From Anisakis pegreffii (taxonomy: Eukaryota; Nematoda; Chromadorea; Rhabditida; Anisakidae), in contig JAPYMA010001443.1 of NCBI GenBank assembly GCA_035041965.1, forward strand, positions 124,001 to 188,000: 64,000 bases of DNA, given 5' to 3'. The translations under genes were made by a program, and so were the position numbers. The notes below the pieces were generated by a model. The model did not search any database. It worked only from the letters and a program-made list of their open reading frames with translations, and was not told the origin of the DNA. Positions 38,870 to 49,717 of the stretch are shown here, piece after piece; within the stretch, counting starts at the first letter, position 1; each line of letters begins with the position of its first letter.

Positions 38870-39592
38870 AATGACTGACTTTACACGAAATACTTTCTGA
38901 ATGAATTCAAGTGTCGTTCACTGGCAACGTTTGTTGCCATCTTTATTCCTCCTTCTTTCCTTTTCCTTCTCCAGCACCACAATTTCAACATCGTCATTAA
39001 GCGCCTCTTTGAAAATATCGCTCGTTCGCTGTGAGCGAAAGCGAATTAATTCATAGCGTAACACTAGGCGCCGCCTAATCAAAACGCCAAACAATGTTGA
39101 TTTTCACAACAAAACGAATGTTCACTTACATTCGACAATGCTTCGGAGATTTTTCATGATTATCATGAGAGGTTTTCAACAACTGAACTTCTTTTGCTTA
39201 ATGGTTTAGTGTTTCCAATCCAGTTAGGATTAATGAATCCTCACTCTGATCAAGAACGATGATCGACATCAACACATACACACATATTAACAAATGCAAT
39301 TACCTATGTATCGCCAATAGGTAATACTGATTTCCACCGTATACGACGATAAAAATGAATTTCAGTGATTAACTGAATCATGTAAAGTCGCAAACGTTTG
39401 TTTGAAAGCAAAAAACCTCTTCTACTGATAAGATTCAATAAAATACACTGATGTTCACTAAAACAAATGACTAATCTTGAGCGATATGCATAAATTCTAT
39501 TTCACTATAGTGAAAAAGACTTTGCTGAAGTACGAAACGATTGATATGAATATGGACGATGTGGTATGAGCGAAAGTCGATTTGCAGGTACC

Positions 39593-39823
39593 ATGAGTAA
39601 AAGCGAAACTCTAAAATTGATGACAACAATGAAAACATACATAAATTTTGTTCGGCAAATAGCCAGTATGACATGTCTATTTATATTGCTTGCTGATACT
39701 TGCAATAGACATGCCGTGACTGGCGACGTACTAAACGAAATGCTACGAATGCAGGCATTGGATAGGGTGTTAGCATGGATCCACTATCGAAAACTGAGCA
39801 ATCGGATCAATCTTACATTATAA
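39593..39823 (+). CDS. Candidate small secreted peptide precursor, 76 aa
   Basis: Not a family I recognise. The ATG at 39593 sits 5 bases after a tttgcag acceptor-like site, the usual layout of a trans-spliced nematode start. The protein has a basic N region, then a hydrophobic stretch (ASMTCLFILLA, about residues 24-34) like a signal peptide. Residues 40-65 begin with His, follow Arg39 and end before Arg66-Lys67, so a 26-residue peptide could be released. Hydrophobic residues at 46, 47, 50, 51, 56, 59, 60 and 63 suggest an amphipathic helix. There is no C-terminal Gly for amidation. It may be a chance ORF. Confidence 0.35.
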   Translation: MSKSETLKLMTTMKTYINFVRQIASMTCLFILLADTCNRHAVTGDVLNEMLRMQALDRVLAWIHYRKLSNRINLTL

Positions 39824-42462
39824 CAGGGACGTTTCGTCACTAGTGATTTCTCATGAACTAATTTCGAACGACTAAACTTAGTCTATAGACACTAAGAAAT
39901 AGAAATGAATTGGCGGAGAAAGTGTTCTGTTGCTTTCGGTTAAAATTTTCTCCAAGTAGACTAAAGTGAGGTGAACACCGACGAATGTTTAACTCAATTG
40001 ATTGCATGCACAAAGCAGATGCTCGGCTGAAAAAGGAACTAAATTCCGAATGTGAAGCAGTAGCGATTAGCCTACTGATCAACTGAATTCGGCAGGTGTT
40101 AATGCTCATGTTCCATTCATAAACTAGAGATTTTATCAGCAGTCACCGCTATTCGTTTCAATTTTCGAACTTCAATCAGCTAAAACAAGGTTTTTTTCGC
40201 ATCAAGCTGCACTGTTTCTGTCATCTTCTAATCGCATTGTTTGTGAATCAATACCTTTAATTCAAACATTGTGTCGAACGAGGCATACATACGTGAGAAT
40301 GTGATGATGCTAAATCATTGTGATGCATTAAAAGGCGTTTGCTCAAGCAAAAACACAATACTTGCTGCTGCTGCTATTATGAATTGTTCAATTCTTTTAG
40401 GAGAAACACACGCAAAAATAGTCATGGAATTTGGGGTTGCGAACGATTACAATTCATTCATAATGGAATAATGGTACATTGACGGATTGAATTGTTGGTT
40501 TGATTCAGATGTTATGAAATGTTCTTTTACAGGTGAGTTCACTTTTAGTGTGAAGGCCGAAATTATTCATTTGTTGCGTTGTATTATGTGGTTAGCATGA
40601 AACTTCAGGTTGTGATGTGAGCTCTGACAATGAGTAAACAAATGATAACGGCTCGATATCGGGTGTGTTTGTTCAGAGCTACGATCACAACCCGAAGCAT
40701 TCTCACAACCTGAGTATTTGTTGAACACCTGATTTTTACATGAACATTTAGTGAAGTCTTTAAAAGATCAAAAATCTTGATTATGTTTGCAAACGGGCAG
40801 ATGAAAGTTCGCCATATGCGCTTGAGTTGATCGCAAGCAACTTCCATGAGTTGCATTTATGGAAGTAGACTCTTTTCGAAGGGTTCTGTGTTTTTGAATT
40901 TTGTGTGTGTGTGATGAATACAGAGATATGTGATTGCTTGAATGCAAGAACTTGAATGCGGCACGAAATGTACGAATTTAGCGGAAACGATTGTTTTCTT
41001 ACGCAAGTAGATTCTGCGAAGAATTTTCAGTTTCACCGTACTCAACTACTGAAAACCTGTGCTCAATTAATGAAACCATCCGGGAATGATGCTTGATGGT
41101 GAATCAAGAAAACTTTCAGTGATTAAACAGCATCCTTGTCGATAGCAGTTGATCGATCTCATGTGGCTAAAAGCACCTAACTGAAAACCTTTTATTCGTT
41201 CAACAACAGTTCAGAGAAAGTTCGATTTTTATCCACATTAAGCATCAGTCCCTCCCTGTCTGCTAACCTTACATCGTTGCATAAATTAGTTGCGATTGCA
41301 TGAGTAAGCGCAGTCACGCACATTTCCAGCAGTGTATCCAGGTAGCGCATTCGAATGAAAACTTATAGAGAATTTCATGCCGTCTGATGAAAGCATTCGA
41401 AAAGCTGCAACGGCGACTCTGAATCATCAGCAAAAGAAATCCAATTTCAAATTCGAAAGTTAAATATTCAATTGAAGAAAATGCTACATAGATGCTGTAC
41501 GTAACATCACCACATCTTTACTCTGTTTGAGATGACATTATAAAATTTGCATAATCAACGATAATGCGGCCATAAGGCATGAAATTGTTGCCGATGCTTA
41601 TTCTCAGCAAAAGTAAGAAGACGTGCCACTTTTTTTGTAAGAAGGGTGATTTTCTTTTTTTTGCGGATGGAGTTTGTTTGTAACAGCAAGCAGCGAGAGG
41701 TGTTAATCAATGGACTAAGTAAGCACCAGTGCATTTGATGAAATGACCAAGATTCATAAATCAGAGATCGCATTACGTATGTATGTATGTACGTACGTGT
41801 GAATGGTGAACTCGAATGCGGATCGCTTATCAAACTTGGTAGCATTCAAGCAATTAATTGTTTTCATGTCATGGACATACTCATGAAATACTCATGTGAT
41901 TGTTGCTCAGTACATGTCATTTAAGAGGTATAAGATCTGCGTAAATTACAATCGAATATCAATGATTTTTGGTTCAATTTGCATACAATACAAACACAAG
42001 TATTCGTGGCATTCGACTGCGCATAACCAGAATTGAGTGATAATATTTGCTATAGTATTTCATACATTAACAGAGCACAATCGCTTCATGCCGTTGTTTC
42101 GTTCAGCTTTATAAAATGCATTTTTGATGTTACTTGCATCAATAAGCTTTAGGTAAATGGTGAAAAGTTCTAAAAAGTTTCAGATTATTTAATTTTTTCT
42201 GCAGTGAATGCATTTTTGAGGATCCAATTGGACACGTTCGAATATCGATGCTCTGCACATAGTGCTTCTGATGATATTGGGCGTAGCGCGATATTTTTTG
42301 GTAGTGTTCGATCAGATTGAAGAGCACTGTGAACGCTTGTCATATTATTGTGCGATACGATACGCTGCTCCTTATCATGCGAACTGATAATTGACTGATA
42401 ACCAATGCTATTTCTTAGGTTATAAGTCGACAGAATCACCATAGTGCCAGTATTTTTCACTG

Positions 42463-45400
42463 ATGTCGGCCGTCATAACCCCACAACGTACGCCTAAACC
42501 TCCAAAAGTTTTCGCTAAGGGTGAGAAGAATGAGGCGACAAAAAAAGAGGTTGATCACATGTGCCATAGAGTGAAAATTCCCGATATCGAAGATGTGAGT
42601 TTTGCGACCATTCAATAGATTATAGACCAGTTTTTTTTTTTGAACTTCTTTTCGATCATTTTCATGCTTCTTGGTTCTAATCGAAATTTCGAAGCTAACG
42701 AATGCAATCCAGCCAGCTCTGTATCTTTCATAAGAATCCTTCATATTGCATTGTAGTACCCTCAAAAGAAACTATTACGTAATCAACGATCTCAGAACGG
42801 ATCACATTTCAAACCACTGACCTTATTTTGATACGATCAATTATTGATTTGATGGGATTTTGGAGAAGAATAAATTAAATGTTCGATCGATCACTAGCTG
42901 GAGCAAGGCGAAAGAAAAATTCTCCTATGGCTGCTTGAAATTCGTTTTCACTGGAACAAATGATCGTAGTGGGAGAAACTTTCGGTGAAATCTGCTGCAA
43001 ATTTTGGAATTTCCAATCGTAATTCGATTATTACTTATTTCAGAAATGGTTCAGCTTTCGAATTCTATGGGCCTTCACAGGCCCCGGCTTTCTGATGAGT
43101 ATCGCCTATTTGGATCCGGGCAACATCGAAAGTGACTTGCGATCTGGTGCAGTCGCAAAATACAAGGTTTTTTAGCTTCACAAAGAAATGTTTCGAACGT
43201 TCGAGCCATTACGTTGTTTGTTAAACACGACAACATTGTTCTAACAATGAGCATATGATCAATTCAATGCGACATAAAACCGCAATTCATGCTCATTGTT
43301 TTGCACGTGTACGTCAACGACGATTCGTTGAATATTAGAGGAGGTGAAGTATTGGAGGATGTGAAGTAAGAGAATGTGGTGTTCGTAACGATAGCGCATT
43401 TAGGGGAATAATTTTGATCGTGAAGGAGAGTTGAAACTGTAACATGCCATTAGGGTTAGAAGCGACGAATTTGCTGCTTAAATGGAATGGCATGTTTACA
43501 CAAGATAAAACACACTTATCATCAATCATCATGATCAACTCTGCAAATCATCTAAATAAATGTTTTTTGCGGCAGTTAGCTCTTTGTTTGTTGTGTTCAG
43601 TGATTGTTTCTTCGAATGATCCACTGATGATGAGTGCACAAGGAGTTAAGCCAGATCTATTTAACTATGAATTATTTTGCAGTTGATATGGGTATTACTG
43701 CTGGCGCATGTACTCGGCTTGCTCTTGCAACGTTTATCGGCACGTCTAGGAATCGTTTCTGGGATGCATTTAGCCGAAGTGGCGCACGAATATTATCCAC
43801 GAGTTCCACGTTTAATACTATGGATTTTGGTGGAGGTGGCTATTGTGGGCGCAGATATGCAGGAGGTTATCGGTACTTCAATAGCCATCTATCTGATATC
43901 GAATACGGTGTAAGTATTGAATGCAAAATTATTGGTACTTCAATTTCAGTTGTGCAAAATTTATTCCGTTGATAATCAGTGGGCAAGTAATACATTGCAA
44001 TAACATGATTTTGACAGCCGAAAAAGTCATAGAGACGCTAGATAATGCCTTAATGTCACAAAAATTGAAATAACATCTATTCACTGGTTCTTTTAAAGTC
44101 TAAATAGCAAAAGGTGAACAATTCAGACGAAATATTTTTTTGTTGAAATGAATTCAGAATTCCATTATGGGCTGGTGTATTGATAACAATCTGTGACACA
44201 TTCACGTTTATGTTCTTCGATCGATACGGTGTTCGCAAATTCGAGTTCTTTTTCTGCTTCCTCATCTCAGTTATGGCCGTTACGTTCGGATATGAATTCT
44301 TTACAACTCAACCGAACTTGGTTAGCTCTTTCCTTTCCTAACTTGAGAATCAATCAACTTCAGTCAGCAACTGATGCTGAGGAAAAAACTTTCTTTTGTG
44401 GTTCTGAAATTGCCGAGGTACAAGCCGGCACTATCTTGCTAAGAGTTTCGTATTTCGGCATAAACTTGAGAAATTCAATGTGCTAATGGAATACGATAGT
44501 GAAAGGTGTTTCCTGGAATTGGCAAATGGATTGAAATTGAGAAAATTTCGCGGTTGCCGAAGAACATAGCTGCTGATATTGAAAAACTAATGAAAATCAT
44601 CCATTCAGCGTACTAGCGATGATCAGCACATCGAAAAAATAGTTCACTGAATGAGCACTCGGAATAACTGTTCAAATTGCTCAATGATTGAAAAATTTTA
44701 GGGAGAAGTAGCAAAAGGTACATTCATACCGTGGTGCAGTAATTGTGGTTCAGACGAGTTTCAAATGGCCATTGGCGTTGTTGGTGCTGTGATTATGCCT
44801 CACAATCTCTATCTTCATTCAGCGCTCGTTAGGGTAAGTGAATCAATTGTTTTACGAGCAAATTTTGATGGTTGACTCAAATGTCTACAGATGAGATTTC
44901 TTGTGGACATTCTCGACTATGTACGCTCAATTTTCAGTCGGATCAAAGCATCTCAGTAATAAATGATGAGCTCGATAATCATTCGGACAAGCAAATAGAA
45001 CGAAAGAAAGCAAAGAAGCCTGAATGTCACAAAAATTCATAGTGTTTCATGAAGAACAAAATTTAGCGGCAGTAGATCAGTCCCAAACGTTTGACTGTTC
45101 GCCTGTTGAAAGTTGCATGAATTACTGGTTATTTCAATGAGAGCATAGCCAGTTTTGTTGAGATTCGTAATAGAAATTTTTGGAGAACGACGTGGACATC
45201 AAACAGCAGACTTTTGATATGAAACTCCAAATCAGTTTCTATGGATATCGATAATATCGTCCATCATTGGGCGAAAACGCTACTTATTGTTAATGAGAGC
45301 AATTAAAAAAGTTCTGAAGATTTTCATAATGCTCTTTTTGCCTTTTTGAAGGCGGCTGTTGTGTTGGGAGAAAAATTGGGCGATTTAGGCGCAATTGGGC

Positions 45401-48400
45401 GACTTAACTCTGATGAGCTTTTGGCCGAAATACGTTGAGAACGACTACTTTAAATTGTTTCAGAGTCGTGTTGTTGATCGAAGCAAGAAGAATCAAGTGC
45501 AAATAGCGAATAAATACTTCTTTATCGAGTCAGCCATTGCCTTACTGTGTTCATTCATCATCAATCTGTTTGTGGTTTCTGTGTTCGGTAAAGGTTTCCA
45601 TGGAAAGACAAACGGCGATATAGTAAGTTTCACTCTTTCATTTGATACCGCTTCCTTTTCCATCGATAATCTCTTTTCGTTACTTTCATAAGATGCCATC
45701 CTAACCGCTTCAGCCATTATGTTTCGAAAGTGATTAGCTTCCATTGTCGATAACCTACAGCCAGCAGCCATTCAAAGCGCATTTCGCAACTGATCCTCAC
45801 CAGAATCACTGAAATTTGTTTGAATGATATCGGCGGAGTTACGATAAATGAAATTATCGCTTAAAACATGCAAGCATCAAGCAACCTCATCACTGATGCT
45901 TGTTCTTGAACTCAGTTCACTTGTAAGACCTGAACCATTCAGCAAAAAAAAGAATTGTGAGCGATATGTATCAGTAGTGAAGGTTGGTTGAACAATAGTG
46001 AATGTTGACTGAACGAAGTAATAAATCTAACTATATATAAGAAGTTCCGAAAGTCTGAAGGCATTGGTGAAATATACTCCTTGAGGAATGAAATTTCACC
46101 AGTATCCCAATCAACTAAAAATATTAATAGAGTACATCTTGATAGAAATTATTACCAAGATATCATCAGATAATATTTCATTTTGATGAAATGTTGAAAC
46201 ATCGTTTCATCTTGCTTGGGCATTATTCGATCAGTTTCCATTATTCGATCAGTGATGCTCATCCTGATATAAACTACTCTATTTTATAATGAATATTATG
46301 CGTTAAACTACTTCCCATGATAGTAGACTTTGGGAGCCACAATTGCAGATGACTAAATTCGGATCAATTTAGTTCGGAAATGTTTTCTTCAGTATGACAC
46401 CTGTCAACAACCGGGCAACGATATGCCCTCACACTATCGTTCTGTGTTCCTGAACGACACCGAACCTGCAGAGTCTGACATCTATCATAGTGGAATTTTG
46501 CTGGGATGTACGTATGGTGTTGGAGCGCTTTATGTGTGGGCGGTTGGCATTCTCGCAGCTGGTCAAAGTTCTACAATGACCGGTACATATGCAGGTCAAT
46601 TCGTCATGGAGGTGGGTTTTTTTGTTTCCATTGAAATTCGCTCTTCAAATTTCGTTCCATACGTCAAGGTTTGAGATATGAAATGAAACTTGATCAGTGC
46701 ATACGTTGAGCAGCAGCTGGTTTTCCGTTGGACAGTACATGCTTAACCCCGTTAGATGATTGTGTTAACTTCAAAATCAACGAGGTAAAACGACTTCGAA
46801 GATGTGAATTCAAAAGTAGTAAGCTCGGAAATTTAAGAAAATTTTCTTAACCGGAATCGTGAGTACTGTCGAACTGAGTACAATATGCGCCTCAATTATG
46901 ATAACAACTTTTGAGCATTATCTAGTTTGGTCCAATGTGAACCTCGAAGTGTGATTTTCACATGATGTCTGTTACTGTGTGCGATTGTGCTATGACGAAA
47001 GTTTCATATGAATGTGATGAGTTTATGGAAAATTATACACACCCATTTATATCGTAACTGAGACGAACCGTATGCTTATTGTTAGATGAATGAGTAATCA
47101 CTGAACCAGCAATTGATCTTTCGTTCATTCTGAGTGAATGCAAAATAATCGTCAACAGCGACGCATCTATGAATTTTCAGGGATTCATTCAGATTCGTAT
47201 GATCAGATGGAAGCGAATTCTCCTTACAAGGTTAATGTCTGAATGATATTTCGTTTCAAAATGCCTCTTTTTTCGAGCATCTCTTTGATTATCAATGAAG
47301 ATTCATAGTTGTTCTGATCAATACGCCATTACGATGCGATTTTACATCAATAAACTTTCAGATCAATAGCAATTTTACCGACACTAATTGTGACGATATT
47401 CAGTCGAGGTGTTGGATATATAACATCCATGAACGATATTCTCAATTGTGTTCAAATGATCCAGCTTCCGTTCGCTCTTTTACCGGTGCTTACGTTTACC
47501 TCGAACAAACAAATAATGGGTGAATTTGCCTGCAGCAGGTACGTTCTCTAATTCCACCGCATCCTTGTTCCCATCATTCGATCAGTGATGCTCATCCTGA
47601 TATAAACTACTCTATTTTATAATGAATATTATGCCTTAAACTACTTCCTATGAGATAGATACTCAAGTCTGTCATATGATAAAACGATAAGAGAGAGCGG
47701 TGAACATGGTGAAGAGCCATCTACTGCGATGAACTTATCAAAATATCTCGATAACACCTGGAATATTTGCTCCAGAAGTCTTTTGGATTGACCTCTTGTG
47801 AATAAATTTGCACGTACATAGGTTCACAGCTACTGCTGGCTGTCATTATGAGTGTGTATGGATTAAAGACGATAACATTAATGAAAGAAAATATTTTAAA
47901 CGAGTTATTAAACTGCCGTTTTTTCAAACAGATTACAAAAGGTATTCTCTGTATGCATTTCTGCGGTTGTCATAGCGATAAATATGTATTTTCTGTACGA
48001 ACAAATCAGTGCAACTGTTGGCACGGAATGGTACGTGTTGACACCTCTGGGAATATTTGTTGCTATTTACGCAGCATTTGTTGCATATTTTGTAAGTGTT
48101 TTCTCTTGTTCATCTGTTTTATTCACCCAATAAACCTTCTCGATTAGTGCCTCATAATCAGTTTGGATTTAAGTGATGAAAACAACCACAAAAAACGTTC
48201 CAGTTTTTGGAAACAATCAAAATTGCCTTTCCATTCAATAAAAAACAATAACGACTGTCGTGAATGTCCAAAATCATATCTAAAAGCCATTGTGCACAAA
48301 ATCAAACATTATTACCCGAATATATCAGCTTTAATAGAAAAGCAATGCTTGTCTGATAAACAATATTCCACATTTGAATGCCTATTGCAATTTCAGGCTT

Positions 48401-48904
48401 ATTATTGCATCACCTCAATGAACATCGTGAAACCAATCAAATGGGTGAGCTTTTTTTTTTTGAATGTGTCAACGCTCAAGTCTCACGTGACATTCGTCAT
48501 AGCTCTTTGTTTTTTGCTGTTTTTCGGTTTTTGAAGATGGATCCTATTTAATTCTCGTATTCAATTTGTGAAAGAAAATCACAGGTCAACAAATGAAAGC
48601 ATTTTATTTGTACATGATCAAAATGCATTTCCGATTTTAGATTCGTTCATGAAAATAATACAACTTAATTTGAAACGCTAAAAATCATGATGCTCATATG
48701 AAACAACAAATATTACTAGCGAATGTATCGGAATCAAGCAAAACATTTGAAAGAATAATTGTGCAAGTAATCTTATAACGACTCGTTAACAACTTGCAGA
48801 AATGTCTTCCACAACCAGATTACAACAAATTTGACCAGCCATGGACCGAAGATGAGAAGGACGGTAAATTAAGCAGTATGAGTGACATTTACACTATCGA
48901 ATAA
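42463..48904 (+). CDS. smf: NRAMP/DMT1-family divalent metal transporter, 12 exons
   Basis: Proton-coupled importer of divalent metals such as iron and manganese; nematode members are the SMF proteins. Exons: 42463-42594, 43044-43166, 43683-43909, 44158-44320, 44702-44833, 45464-45622, 46393-46611, 47181-47230, 47362-47538, 47932-48091, 48148-48444, 48800-48904. All junctions are in phase, giving 647 residues and a TAA. TM1 holds [10 protein letters not shown] (DPGN at 68-71) and TM6 holds [16 protein letters not shown] (MPHN at 247-250), the two metal-binding motifs of the family. LNDTE in the loop encoded by exon 7 is an N-glycosylation sequon, and [13 protein letters not shown] is the family signature before TM8. 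About 12 membrane segments are expected. The C-terminal tail is longer than usual. The start is the first ATG before KVFAKGEKN. Confidence 0.94.
46238..46320 (+). repeat. 83-bp direct repeat, copy A (smf intron 6)
   Basis: Matches 47571-47653 at all but 3 of 83 positions by eye, including ATAAACTACTCTATTTTATA. It lies in the 770-base intron before exon 7. There is no coding potential. Confidence 0.93.
47571..47653 (+). repeat. 83-bp direct repeat, copy B (smf intron 9)
   Basis: Second copy of the 46238-46320 block, same orientation, 1.3 kb away, in the intron between smf exons 9 and 10. Confidence 0.93.
48148..48444 (+). CDS. smf: smf exon 11, long cytoplasmic tail exon
   Basis: 99 codons, phase 0 at both ends. 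It begins [19 protein letters not shown], so its first residues finish the last membrane segment. The rest is a Lys/Cys/His-rich hydrophilic tail (for example [10 protein letters not shown]). The preceding intron is only 56 bases, the shortest in the window. Skipping this exon would keep the frame and shorten the tail by 99 residues. The tail has no domain I recognise. Confidence 0.78.
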
Positions 48905-49717
48905 ACACAAGAGACGGAGTTCGATGAATAACAAGGATCAACTGAATAGGATTCAAATGTAATAATACATAATGACACGACGATTGTCGTGCTGCATGAG
49001 GAGCAAAGTGAATGCATATTATTCAATGAGCTGTGTCAACGATTAGCATAGTCGCATTTTTAGATGTATAAATAAACCTATGTGATTTTTGCATTTTTCT
49101 GTAATACACTTATCAATTGTATCTGTATTAAAGCTTTCACTACTCCTCTGTGTTCGCATTTATGCATTTAGCGAATAATCATTTGCATATTCAATATCAA
49201 CATCAAATGCCATTCAAGCAGGAAAACTGAAAAAAAAAGTCAAAAAAACAATGATATTGAGCATTTGGGCGAATGCATTACGGAAACTGAGCTTCCATGA
49301 TCACATCTATTATTTGATGATTATACACAGTGATCGTGAGGTAGGTAGGCCACAAACAATGAATTAACGCCCAAATTTGACTGATGAACAATTATTGGAC
49401 AAGAACAATATCAATGCAATACACACTTATCGAATCAATCGATCGCATAGAAAACTTCAAATCAAAATCAGAAGAAACAAGAAAAATTCTTCGCTGAACT
49501 GTTTTAATTTTGACTGCAGAAACCACTTTTATCACAAAATAATTCCCGAAAATATCACAAAAGTCGAAGTAAACGAAAAATTTATACATGGAGATAGGAG
49601 GAGAAAAACTATGAAAGGCAAACGGAAAAGTGGTTTCGATACGACAACAAAAAGTGGAAAGTAACAAATCCAGAATTGGTTCGAAATTTGAACGAAAAAA
49701 ATAAGACACAGAGTTGA
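48905..49717. other. Convergent 3' region between smf and the SLC38-like gene
   Basis: Holds the 3' untranslated regions of both genes. An AATAAA at 49071-49076, 167 bases after the smf stop, is the likely poly(A) signal of smf. No canonical AATAAA is seen for the SLC38-like gene on the minus strand. The ORFs here have no coding signature. Confidence 0.6.
49071..49076 (+). terminator. Putative poly(A) signal of smf
   Basis: AATAAA downstream of the smf stop codon, in T-rich sequence. Confidence 0.55.

Larger units (their letters stand above)
30001..42462. other. Intergenic region between wnk-1 and smf, second part
   Basis: No conserved gene recognised. One candidate small secreted-peptide ORF (39593-39823) and one 46-codon basic ORF (36082-36222, minus) are described separately. 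Visible contents are a GT run at 33061-33077, TGAC repeats near 35551, a GGCTC/AGCTC pentamer array at 38065-38109, ATCC repeats at about 38263-38285, a CA run near 38418, CAG triplets at 38844-38869, GTAT repeats near 41777, and an inverted repeat at 32078-32126. Confidence 0.5.

Noticed and set aside
43444..43686. 80-codon ORF between smf exons 2 and 3
   Set aside because: It lies in the smf intron, and its end only overlaps the acceptor of exon 3.
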